Shown: piece after piece, positions 10,910 through 23,200 of the stretch
How the letters are laid out: each line of letters opens with the position of its first letter
Numbering within the stretch: the first letter of the stretch is position 1
From: Bactericera cockerelli
Lineage: Eukaryota; Arthropoda; Insecta; Hemiptera; Triozidae
Length of the DNA: 64,000 bases
NCBI GenBank assembly: GCA_024516035.1
Contig: CM044964.1
Location: 7,686,236 to 7,750,235 of the forward strand
Direction: 5' to 3'
Program-made: the position numbers and the translations under genes
Notes under the pieces: generated by a model
What the model saw: only the letters and a program-made list of their open reading frames with translations
Told to the model about the DNA's origin: nothing
The model's database searches: none

Positions 10910-11291
10910 AAGAAGTAGAAAATAATGAAAGTAAAAGAAGAAGCAAAGACAAAAATAAGTAATATGTAAGTATGAAAAAAGTAAAAATATTATTTTAGAA
11001 GAATTAGGTAGTTTAGGTACCTGGTCCCTTCGCGAGAGAAAAATTACTACAACTCCGGCACTGATTTTGAAAACAGCTGATAGTCCCTCTTGGACGCAAA
11101 TCCTGATACATCGGGTTCTCTCTATGTTATATGATCTCAGTGGGAACCAAGAATTTTCTACTTCCATTTCGGTTAGCCAAACTGGAAGAAGATAGAGGAA
11201 AAATTTCCTCTTCCAAAAGAAAAATTACTTGCTTCCAGTTTAGTTCATTTTATTCCAGTTTGGTTAACTTTGGTTAGAAAAAAAAAATACG

Positions 11292-12319
11292 ACTAGTGAT
11301 TTTGTGCTTTAAGCTGATCAAGTTAAGCGTGCAGACGTGCACGAATTAACACTAAAAGTATCGATCACTGTAGAGTTATCAAAACTTCGCTATAGGACAT
11401 GAAAATTTTTCGTTGTTATTCTGTACTAATGACTCTAATGAGTAATCCGCAATACCATAAATTATCCACAAAAAGACAAAGGGTAAAGTAAAGTTATCCG
11501 GCAACACTGTAATGCCCAAGAAGGTACGGTAACATGGATAAATAAGTAATGGAGAACTGATAAAGTATATCTCACGGGTAATGAACTTGTCCCAAAGAAT
11601 TCGACATTCTGGATAGCTAAAACACAGAGGAAGTCATAGAAATAACAAATCAATTTCTTCTTTTTCCTCAATAATGGTAGCCATATTGGACAGCTGTTAT
11701 CAGTTTGTTTACGTGACAGGTTAGAGGCGTAATACATCTCCATTACTTATTCCTACATGATTGGAACGCAAATTCAAAACAAGCAACAAAAAAATAAAGA
11801 ATTTAATTTAAAATTTAAACACAATTTAATTAATAATTATTTTAAATTGGGTCATTAGGCATTAGACAAAAGGTAGTTAAAATAATTAATTGACTATTGA
11901 TGGGTTCTTCACTTACAAAAAAACACCGTGTTTTTCGAAAAATGTTAGTTCCAAAGGATTCTTCAAGATAGCGCCAGTAGAGTTTTGCTCTCGCGAAACG
12001 GAGTTGGCGTATTTTTTGTGATATACGCCAAAGGTAGCAAAAAAGTAAAAGCGCCAAAATTTAAAAATTCAAGAACATAAACAGAAAGCATAAAAACAAG
12101 AAAAGCTAATGTACCCGAAGCTACCAACGTCTTGAAATTTTTATCGAAATTTCTACAGGGTACGGCAAAATATTTTAACTCTTATTGCTGAAGTTACCAA
12201 AGAGGTACTAATAATACATACCTCAGTCACAAGATTTTTTTAGTAAGATGTTTTTTTCTTGCAGAGTAAATATAATCCCACTACTAGCAGAAGTCATTTG
12301 CGTTCTATTTTTATGATAT
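11292..12319. other. intergenic, CoA-hydrolase/calypso interval
   Basis: AT-rich. Short open frames show no recognisable family. No gene called. Confidence 0.4.
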
Positions 12320-12650
12320 AAATTTTTAAATCAATTTTGTAATTTTTATAAACTTACACGCGCACTAAAACTTTTTTTATTATTGTTGCAAATATAATGG
12401 CCTGTAATTTAAGGCAAAATAACTCGATTATAACCTAACGGCACGCAGTCATATCCGACATTGAAGGAACCAAAAGGTCTGTTGTAATCGTCTGTCGTAA
12501 TGTTAGTTCCTTCAGTGTCGGATATGACTGCATGCCGCCATCTATATAACATTCAATATTATTTGCAACAAGAATATAAAAAGTTTTTGGGCGCGCGTAA
12601 CTTAGTAATAATTACAAAAAAAAATATTTTACAAATAGTATACAATTATA
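12320..12650. repeat. long imperfect inverted repeat (foldback MITE)
   Basis: Two arms of ~130-150 bp pair around a loop at ~12478-12508. The inner arm CAGTCATATCCGACATTGAA pairs with TTCAGTGTCGGATATGACTG; further out CGCGCACTAAAACTTTTT pairs with AAAAAGTTTTTGGGCGCGCG. It is non-coding. A transcript would fold into a long hairpin. Confidence 0.7.
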
Positions 12651-12657
12651 TAATAAT

Positions 12658-12758
12658 AATTCCGTGTCCGTGAGATAGGTATTGATACCTAAATCACGGT
12701 GGTGAGAGGATTATATGGACGCCCAAAACCAATGTCTAGGCTCCTTTTATGTCCATAG
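12658..12758 (-). repeat. T4 SINE tail fragment
   Basis: Reverse T4 tail (CCGTGTCCGTGAGATAGG, GATACCTAAATCACGG) only. It follows the foldback element directly. Confidence 0.65.
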
Positions 12759-13502
12759 TATACAATTGATCACAAGCTAGATTACGACAGACCTTGGTTT
12801 CTTGACATTCGTATATAATATTTATATATGACTGCGTCCCGCCAGGTTTAAAGCAATAATCTTTTAGGGCGATCCGAATTTCGTTGAAACAAAATTCGAT
12901 TTCGACAATTTTAAATTTATGCACAAAAATAGACCAAGTGCCATGCGCGATCTCCAAAACATTAATCTCAGCGACTTCACTTTACCTCATCGGCAAGTTA
13001 ACAGATGAAGAAATATAAAAAAAAAATGAAGCTGGGAAGCAATGACTGTAGTAAGGTAAAAGAGAAAAAGGGATAGTTTAATGAGAATTAAAAATGAATT
13101 ATTCTAGAGAATTTTTCGTAAATAATGTTTATGGTTGTTTGTTGAACCCTGTTGAATAATCAAATTCGTTGTTTATTTCTATAGAGTAAAGATTATTATA
13201 TTTAATTATTTGACAAATGATCAAACACCAAATACGCCTCAATTTCACATAATGAAGGTTTTTTTTAAATTACCGCCACTATTTTGTTTATATTCTTGCC
13301 AATCCCTGAATTTGCAAAAAGTAAGCGTATTTCGAGCGAAACGCTGATTTTGAGGTTAGGTGGTTCGTGTTTTTGGCAAAAATGAAGAATCGGCTGTATT
13401 TGAGTTTCTGTCTACCATCAAATAAAGACAGGATGATATGTCTCACTAGCCAAAGCTCAGAGAACAACCAACTTTAATTTGGTTTAAATTATTGATTTGA
13501 AA
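12759..13502. other. calypso upstream region
   Basis: No coding feature seen. It may contain the calypso promoter and non-coding first exon; no core promoter motif is clear. Confidence 0.35.
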
Positions 13503-13873
13503 GGTAAGTTGGTTTGAAAGCAATGAATATGTAACAATGCTTACAATCACTCATTTGTATCTGAAAAGGATCTCTACATGAGATGATATAATATTTTGCA
13601 CCATTTGAGAAAATCATCAAATAAATTATACAGAATATTACACTGTATTACTGTCTGTTACGTGAAATGGCCAACACCAACCAACATCTGAGGCAGTACA
13701 GTTATTGTTTGGCCAGTCTTGAGTCAGCCTGCTTGTTCCTTGATTTGTCTCTTAACCAGCCTGCTACCATATAACCATGTCATAAGTTGAGAAACAGGGG
13801 CCTGCTCAATTTATTCAGTTATATGTATAATGCAGAGCCATATTTTAACTGTGATAAATATTTTTATTTTCAG
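13503..13873 (+). other. calypso: candidate 5' UTR intron of calypso
   Basis: A good donor GAAAG|GTAAGT sits at 13502/13503. The sequence TTTTTATTTTCAG at 13861-13873 is an acceptor 20 bases before the start codon. This implies a non-coding first exon upstream. The pairing is inferred from motifs only. Confidence 0.35.
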
Positions 13874-13893
13874 CCATATCCAATCTGTCCAAA

Positions 13894-14236
13894 ATGCCTG
13901 TTGAAATCAACAGGCTAACGGAGGGCTGGCTAGAATTAGAGAGTGATCCTGGTTTGTTCACACTTCTTCTTGAAGACTTTGGTGTCAAGGGGGTCCAAGT
14001 TGATGAAATTTATGATCTCCAGAAACCCCTTGACAACCCTGTGTATGGTTTCATATTTCTGTTCCGCTGGATAGAAGAAAGGCGCTCCCGCAGGAAAGTG
14101 ATTGACCAGAGTCACATGTACATGAAGAATGATAATGTTGTGAACAATATATTTTTCGCCCAGCAAATGGTGCCCAATAGCTGTGCTACTCACTCTTTGC
14201 TCTCCATTCTGCTAAATTGCTCTAATATACATTTAG
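13894..14236 (+). CDS. calypso: calypso coding exon 1
   Basis: 114 codons plus one base; donor TTTAG|GTATGT. It begins [18 protein letters not shown] and carries the oxyanion Gln91 and catalytic Cys97 ([12 protein letters not shown]). The ATG is the only in-frame one before the conserved [12 protein letters not shown] block. Confidence 0.93.
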
Positions 14237-17200
14237 GTATGTAAAAAAATATTAATGTAAAGCTACATTTAATAAATTCCAAGTTTTGAAATTTGGTCAC
14301 ATCATATCGCCGCTGCAAACACAAACTGTCGTATTCGTATCTGCAAATTTTCAGGAAGTGCACATAGTGGTTTGAAACTTCTTTTTTCACGTCACGAACT
14401 GTCGTATCTGTATCTCAACTCCTTCCCAAAGTATTCAAGTTTTAAGGTTAGTCGTATGTGAGTTTCAAAGATTCTCAGCAAGCACGAACCACTATGTGCG
14501 CTTCTTAACTGAAATTGGCAAAATTTGCAGATACAACAGTTTGTGTTTGCAGCAGCGATATCATTCTTCTCTATTAGCGGTATTATATTAGACTTCTTTA
14601 ATATTAGACTCTGAGCGCGCGATTAGCTCAGTGGTTAAGCACTCGCTTGCCATGCAGAAGGTCCCGGGTTTGATCCCCCGTGCCGACAAAAAATTGTATT
14701 CTTAATTTGTTTACAATTGTTTGTAAGGGATACCTTCCGGTACGCCCGTGTTGACCCAGCACCTAAATGGAAGTATTGTGTCACTTCTCGCCCATCAGAG
14801 GGGAGGCATACTACGGGATGGGCAGGCTACAACACAGACCACAAGCGTCTACAGTAGCTCCTGTTTCAGGGCTACAAAATAAAAAAAGGCTGTGAAACAC
14901 TCATCTTTAAAAAAAAAAAAAAAAATACAGAAGATTTACAGTGCATCAACCCAGAAATAGAAATGGAAGACAAGTGTCCAAAATGTAGAGCAAGTCCTCA
15001 TGACACAGAACACCTCTTCCAATGTCCATCCAGCCCCACGTCTCTAACACCTTTAGACCTGCGACTAACACCTTTAGACCTTTAGTCTCTAACACCTTTA
15101 GACCTTTAGTCTCTAACACCTTTAGACCTTTAGTCTCTAACACCTTTAGACCTGTGACTAACACCTTTAGACCTTTAGTCTCTAACACCTTTAGACCTTT
15201 AGTCTCTAACACCTTTAGACCTTTAGTCTCTAACACCTTTAGACCTTTAGTCTCTAACACCTTTAGACCTTTAGTCTCTAACACCTTTAGACCTGTGGCT
15301 GAATCTAGTGGAGGTAGCAAGATTCCTAGAATTCCAAATTCAGATTGATGAGACAACATAGTTGATGAATGCTGCTGCTACAACAACATTTACATATTAA
15401 ATGAGGATTCTTTACTTAGTAAAAATAAAACTTACGAGAAAAAAAAAAAAAAAAAAAATAGCAAGATATAACCAAACTCAGTAGCTCAATTGATAAGACA
15501 GCAGACCTGAATCCTGAGGTTGGTGGTTTGAGTCCCAATTTTAGCAAAGATTTAGTATTCATATGTTTTGAGTTTGAGTGATTCTGAATAACACAAATAT
15601 GATAATATTTAAATCAAGACATCCTGTAATATATGAAACCCAAAAAAACCAATAATGTTTTCACATATTTGTATAGTAGTAGTAAAAAAACCTTTCTTAC
15701 ACTTTTCTTGAATTTCATCTTTTTTTTTAAATTAATGGACCCTTTTTTCTTTCCAGGTGATACTTTAAACCGCTTGAAGGAACACACCAGTGGGATGTGT
15801 CCAGAGAACAAAGGCTGGGCTATTGGCAACACTCCCGAGCTGGCCAAAGCTCACAACTCCCATGCCAATGCCTCGGCAAAGAGGAAACTTGACAAGAATA
15901 ATACCATAAGCAGTGGAAGGTGAGATAATGTGCTTTTGGAGTTGGGTATTTTACTAGTTTTACAACTATCAACAACTTCACAGCTTTTATTGTTTTTGGA
16001 GCAGTTAAAAAAAAAAAAAAAAAAAAAAAAACAAGAATGGTCTAATTTAGATGTGTCAATTTGAGCCATCCTAAAATATTTCAACAAGAAAAACGGAAAA
16101 CACAAACAATCATTTTTAGCTTTCTTTTGTACCTTATTTTGTGCCCCTTCTTCTCATCATTCAATAGTCACCGTGACCCAGTAAGTTAGCGGAACAAGAT
16201 ATTTTTTATGCTCTTCACTTGGATGCTTGGGGTCCACTCATACCTAGTGAGGAAAAATGAGTAGCTGCTTGTATGTGAGCAGTAACCAAGGAAAGGAATT
16301 ATAGACAAATTGAAATATTGGGATATTAAATATATAGAAAAATTCTATAATTCTGCGCTACCCACAAAATTTGTAATATTATAACACACAGAATTATTAT
16401 TATTATCTCATCTTTAAGGTATTCAACAGGAGAAGCCTTTCACTTTGTGAGCTATGTCCCCATCAACGGGCACTTGTTTGAGTTGGACGGTCTCAAGCCA
16501 TACCCTATTGATCATGGACCCTGGAATGAGACTGAGGAGTGGACAGAAAAATTCCAGCGGGTTATAACTGACAGACTGGGTAAGTTCTTCATTTTTTTTT
16601 AGGTATTTGGTGTATGATTAGTACAATCTGGTACATCATATTTTCAATTTTCAGAATTAAACTGTCACATGATTAAATATTGGGAATAGATAATTATTCT
16701 TTTATCTTTAAAAGAATAATTGAGAACAAGGTTATGTTGTTGTACATGTTGCTTTTTTTAGTACATGTTGCATAGAAACTATAAAAAGCCCAAGCCAGTT
16801 ATAACGCAGTTTTCCCAAGGGTTTACATATTGGCTTCTAAAGAAAAACCCCTATGAGCATTATAGAAAACTAAATGATTGAACTAATGATGTCAGTAGTT
16901 TAATAAATGATGCAGTGGTGGACACTGTTACATATAGTGCGCGATTAGCATAGTGGTTAAGCACTCACTTCCCATGTGTTCGATCCCCCGAGCCTACAAA
17001 AAAAATTGTATTCTAAATTTGGTTACAGTTGTTTGTAAGGGATACCTTCCGGTGCGCTCTTGTTGACCCAGCACCTCATTGGGAAGTATTGTGTCACTTC
17101 TCACCCATCAGAGGGGAGGCATACTACGGAATAAAACAAAACTTAAAAGAAAACTTGAATTGCTGTCTTTCAAAACTTCCTTCTACACTCTCGTACAGTT

Positions 17201-20200
17201 GTTTGTAAGGGATACCTTCCGGTGCGCTCTTGTTGACCAAACACCTAAATGGGAAGTATTGTGTCACTTCTCGTCTATCCACGGGATGGGCAAGCTTCGA
17301 CACAGAAAACAAGCATCTACAGTAGCTCCTGTTTCATGGCTACGAAATAAAAAGGCTGTGAAACACTCATCTTTTTAAAGTAAAAAAAAAAATTAATAAT
17401 AATACAGTTATATGATTGTATATTTAATAACAACATATTAAATTTATATATTTAATAACGGTCTTCAGCATTGTTTATTAATTTGAGTCTAGACATTACA
17501 AGTCCAAATATATATATTTAAGTAAAAATTTGAGTAATTGTGATATTTTTTTTATTATTTTAATGTGGGTTTAACGTTGCTTCCAACTACATGGTCATAT
17601 TACGACGGGGATGTTACCCTCCAATCGTCGGAATTTTTCAAATCTGCTACCCACATTAATCTCACCCAGCCTGGGTTGGGCCGGAATGTCAGTATAACGA
17701 AGTCTTCACCTCGCTGGACGTTTCTTAACTTCGATGATCCTACGAGAACCGGTGCGTTCAACGCGCCATCGACGCTGGTGATTAACATGTTCCATGACAA
17801 CTTTGATAACATCTTGTCAATTTTCAGGTATGGCTACAGAATAGAATAGAATATAAGGTTATTGTATTTGATCAAAAAGATTTTACAATGGTTGACAAAA
17901 GTAGGTATAGGAAAAAAAAATATAACTAGAAATAAAACAACAATATGATTATGAAAAAAATTATGAATTAATACTTAAGAGCTCTCCGTCTGTATACTAT
18001 GATTTGATCATCTAGGGAATCAGCGCGAACGACCTGTATATTGACAAGGTTGAAGCGCTTACATTTTTTTTTTTTTTTTTTTTTAATTTGTAAGCGCTTA
18101 TTTATTTTCACTCTTCCAATCCTTCAAAAAAATTTCACTTGATCTCTCTTCGTTCTTCATTCTTTTTTTTTATTTCTTTTTTCAGGTATGGCTACAGAGG
18201 AGAAGTACAATGACATATTTTTTTTTTTTTTTTTTTTTTTTTCAGGTATGGCTACAGAAGAGAAGTACAATGACATATTTTTTTTTTTTTTTTCAGGTAT
18301 GGCTACAGAAGAGAAGTACAATGACATACGGTTCAATCTCATGGCCGTGGTTCCGGACAAGCGACTGGCTATCTCCCACAAGCTGACTCTGCTACGAGCT
18401 AATCGTACCATCGTATTGGAGGTGCTGGAGAAACTTAGCCAGAGTAAAGAAGAGCAGGAGGAGGAGGAGAGGGAGGTGAATACCAATGTAAGTAGGTACT
18501 GGAGGTGCTGGAGAAACTCAGCCGCAGTAAAGAAGAGCAGGAGGAGGAGGAGAGGAAGTGAATACCAATGTAAGTGGAGATTAGGCATTGCTCTGTGAAT
18601 CAGAGGTTCAGAGGTCGTGGGTTCGAACCAGCCGGGACATGACAGTTATCCTCCATTTGGTATTTTTAAAAAGTTTGCTTATCTGTATGACAAATAGTCT
18701 TTGGGTATGCAATAAGGCGATCTTACAAATTTCTCGGTAGCGCAGCTTACTGCAAACTACCGGGATATTTGAATTATTCTATAATTAATTTTATATGTAT
18801 CTGTAAATACCAGGATTGTCTAAGTCCTCACAAGTTAAACTAGAAAATATTTATAATATACTAAACTGTCTTGCTGGTCTGTTAAATATGATTCACCAAA
18901 AAAAAAAATTGTAAGTGAGTAGTGCCAAGGCCAGCCTCCGTGGCGTAATGGTTTGACTAGCCCCTGTAGTCCAGAGTTCCTGAGTTCGACTCCCGGTTGG
19001 GGCAGACTTTTCGACTAAATCTGTTACATCCAACACGTGAGGCCGGCATTTTCGGCCTCTGGTTCAATCCAAACTAGGTTGGATTTTTAGTTAATAATAT
19101 TTATTTATTTATTTTCTTTATAAAGAAACATTTATACAAAGGTACTTCTCCTAAGCTTTGAAGAGCTTCTAAGGCTGAGTGAGTTTAATGTGGGTAGCTG
19201 GCACAATTCCCAGTGAATGGAGGGTAATACCACCGTGCGGACTACTTCAAATCAGGACCTACATCAGAATTAGAATCAACTGGTCACAATAGATCTAAAT
19301 TCTAAATTGATATTGGTGTGATAATTGGTGCTTCTCTTGTGGAACTCCAACCAGTCTATATAAAAAAATATAATTAGTGGAGCCAACCCAGGCTGGGTGA
19401 GGTTCATTCAGGTACCTGGTATGTATGATTCTCAGGGTAAAACCCCCTGTTTGAACAAAATTCATATCAGGTCGTGAAAACCCAAATAGAATCATTGGAC
19501 ATAGTTCTTATGTGAGAGAGAAAAAACAAAATAATGAAGATGTCCCAACTAAAAGGCCGGGTTATTTCCTTTGGCAATCTCTTTCACCCAACCCTTATAT
19601 TATATTAATGTTTCCTTGTAGGAACCTGTAGTTTCCTCGTATGATTTATTCATTTATTTGAACCTATTGTATCTTTCTTTAATTCTCATTTTTTGTTTGT
19701 TTGTAATTTTTTTGTAATTTTATTAATGTAAAAAATGGAACATTTTCTGTAATTAAAAAAAAAAAAAATAGTACGCCCACATAGTTTCTCACATTTTATT
19801 GTGTTTACTAATTCCGTGTCTTTCTTACTTGTTCACAAGACTTTCTATCAGTAATTTGGTCTGCTGTTGAACATCGTATAATGTTTTCCTTTCACACTAT
19901 CATAATTTATTTTAAACTGTTAGCGTAATGGGACTTCCTGTCTCGAGCCGACAGTCTAAATAAAGCACTACTATACTTTTCTTCCAGGCCCTGCTCTGTG
20001 CAGCTAAAGCCTCCCCTGGTTCGGACGGCACCCCCTCGGACTCCCTTGGCCCCGCCCCGAGGGCAAGAAACGCAAAGCACCACCAGGACGCCAGCCCTGG
20101 CACAGAAAGCACGGAGACCGGACTGGCTGACAAGAAACTCAAGATGGACGCGAGCAGGAGAATGCTGAGCCAGGGGCAGATAATACGGAGGGTGAGAAAA

Positions 20201-23200
20201 CTAAAGAACGAAATACTTTTTTTCTAGCATGTCCAACGAAGCAATTTTACAAGCTTCTACTAACTAAGAACATAGATAAAAATTATGAAAGTGAGAAGAA
20301 GAAAGAAAAAAAAAAAAAAAAAAAAACAATAATAACAATAAAATTAAGTGGTACTAATCCTAGAGGTAATGCTAGATCCAGAACTCCTGTCCAAAAAGGT
20401 TTCGCCAATGATGCAGTGATATCTTGTTTACGGCCAAGTTATCTTGGTACTAAATATTTCTTTTATTAAAACCCGTTTTCTGAGTTCCTCATTTTGTATG
20501 TTTTTAACTGCAAACTATCCTCTAACTTGGCCAGTTTCGCTCCCTGTGATGGTCTATAATTTTGTATACATATAGTCGTAATATTCCATACAACCCAGCC
20601 TGGGCTAGGCGGGAATGCCAGCATCACGAAGTCTTCTCTTCTCTGGACGTTGCTTAACTTCGGTGATCCTGCGAGAACGGGTGCATTCAACGCGCCATCA
20701 ACGCTGGCTTTAGCATGAATAAATTCCATTGTGTACATTTTTTTTTTTTTTAGGGAATAGTGATAAAAACATGACGGAAGAGAAAGAAGAAGTAGACACG
20801 AAAGACACCAGGTCTGAAGAATCAGAGAAGAAAGAGGATAGTGAGAAAGCAGAGACAGCTGATGAGGATGTGGCAGGAGAAGAAATCAGAGATACAGAGA
20901 AGAAACTGGAGAGTGGTAAGTCTATGAGAAGAAAAAGTTATCATATAGTTGTTTAGCTATAAACAGGGAGTAGACCAGCAGTCTGGCTGGGGGACTACAA
21001 ACAATGAACCAGTATTGGCTTGGATCTGGGGGCCCTTGTCAATTATTAGCCTCCTTGTATAGACAGTGGTAGAAGTGCTAAGTCATTACTCCACTGTCTG
21101 GCTACCATCGTTCACGATGACGCCACTCCATGATGATGATAGGTGTAAACACAATTTTACTGTGATGTCACAGAGCACTGAAATTTTCCTTACCAAGCTG
21201 AAAACTGGCACAAGAAATGTATCTAGACCTACTTCTTTTACTCTGTCTTATCCCGCTTGAGCAGGGTCGACGTTGTTCAACCTTATTTTTGAGGTTGGTT
21301 GGTTTTGGCACATTTTTTACGGCTGAATGCCCATCCCAACGCCAACGATTCTATTTGGTTTTAACGTCCTGGATTGGGACGGGGGTTTTACCCTCCATTC
21401 GCTGGAAATCGTCCCAGCTACCCACATTAACCTCATCCAGCCTGGGTAGAGCCGGAAATGCCAGCCTCCCTTGTATGGAGGGAACAGAATTCAGTGTGTG
21501 AAAAATCTGCTCCGACCGGGAATCGAACTAAGGATCTCTGTACTATGGGCAGCAGTCACATCTAAATACTCAATAATAATGTTATACTGTATGAAGTACG
21601 AAATGATTTTTGAAAAGTTTAATAAATAAATTACAAGTTGGGTTGAAAAAAATAATGTTTATATTTTGATGAACATTATTTTAAGAACAATGAATTAAAC
21701 CTAAGATTTGGTTTGTGTCCTCTATTATTATTATTATATTAAGCTTTATTAGGTAGAACAAAAAATATATACAGTAGAATACAATGAAATACAAAGAAAA
21801 ACAAAAAGGTTAAGCAAATATACAAGAAAGAAAAAAGAGAATGAGGTTAATGTCCTACCTAAAGGGCGGGGTTATTGCCTGTGGCAATCTCTTCCACCCA
21901 ACCTTCTTCAGTTATGTCGATTTATTTAATTTCAGAGAGTCCAGTCAAATCAGCAGTATCTGAAGCCTGTACATCTAGTCAGCCTGAAACAGCAACGGAA
22001 ATCATAGAGTCAGCATCAGTGACAAAACTTGAAGCCAGAGACAGAACTAAGTCAGAGCTGGAAGCAGTGGGTAAGACATTACAGTGAAATCTAGATTTCA
22101 TAGAACCCGGGGGACAGAGCAAAACCAATAATAATGCTTTTTCTTTGTGTTATTATGTCACAATTTTAGTGGGTAGCGCAGAATCATAGGACTTTACCAC
22201 ATTAATTTACAATATCTTGTATTATTTTTTTGCCTAAGATTCTGCCACTGGTCGCTGCTTCACATTAAAGCAGCTACTCATTTTTCCTCACGAGGTATGA
22301 GTGGACCCCGAACATCCAAGTACAGAGCAGAAAAAATCCTCCCCCGCTGGGAATCGAACCCAGGTCACCATGTGTGCAATGCCTAGCGCGCTAACTCGCT
22401 CTGCCACAGTGACTACAGTGACAGAGCAAAACCAATATAGTCAGTTCTCTATTACACACATAAACAGGTGAAGCAGGGACCTGAGATTTTCTCTATTATA
22501 AAGAGTTTTCCAATATAGCCAGTTCTCTATTACACACATAAACAGGTGAAGCAGGGACCTGAGATTTTCTCTATTATAAAGAGTTTTCCAATATAGCCAG
22601 TTCTCTATTACACACATAAACAGGTGAAGCAGGGACCTGAGATTTTCTCTATTATAAAGAGTTTTCCAATATAGCCAGTTCTCTATTACACACATAAACA
22701 GGTGAAGCAGGGACCTGAGATTTTCTCTATTATAAAGAGTTTTCCAATATAGCCAGTTCTCTATTACACACATAAACAGGTGAAGCAGGGACCTGAGATT
22801 TTCTCTATTGTAAAGAGTTTTCCAATATAGCCAGTTCTCTATTACACACATAAACAGGTGAAGCAGGGACCTGAGATTTTCTCTATTATAAAGAGTTTTC
22901 CAATATAGCCAGTTCTCTATTACACACATAAACAGGTGAAGCAGGGACCTGAGATTTTCTCTATTATAAAGAGTTTTCCAATATAGCCAGTTCTCTATTA
23001 CACACATAAACAGGTGAAGCAGGGACCTGAGATTTTCTCTATTATAAAGAGTTTTCCAATATAGCCAGTTCTCTATTACACACATAAACAGGTGAAGCAG
23101 GGACCTGAGATTTTCTCTATTATAAAGAGGTTTCCAATAGAATCAGTTTTCTATTACACATAAACAGGTGACGCAGGGACCTGAGATTTTCTCTATTATA

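Larger units (their letters stand above)
8319..11142. mobile_element. element B, hAT- or P-like MITE inserted in MITE A
   Basis: It starts CACTGAGATCATAATTATAA and ends with the inverted TTATATGATCTCAGTG. Its 8-bp target duplication is GGAAGCAA (8311-8318) versus GGAACCAA (11143-11150). The intact MITE A at 50.4 kb shows the empty site, reading GGAAGCAAG on the minus strand. Eight-base duplications suggest the hAT or P superfamily. It is split by element D at ~8532-10909; an uninterrupted copy is at 56623-57056. Confidence 0.75.
8147..11291. mobile_element. MITE A, outermost element of a three-level nest
   Basis: The left end TATTTTTCTTTGGATAAAAA and right end GGTTAGAAAAAAAAAATACG match, in reverse, the ends of the compact copies at 39527-39811 and 50333-50632. 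The interior is split by element B at 8311-11150. Subtracting the insert gives a MITE of ~300 bp like the other two. Confidence 0.72.

Noticed and set aside
14946..15359. Repeat protein KGLKVLET / NTFRPLVS
   Set aside because: 24-bp minisatellite with multiples-of-three length; it lies inside calypso intron 1.
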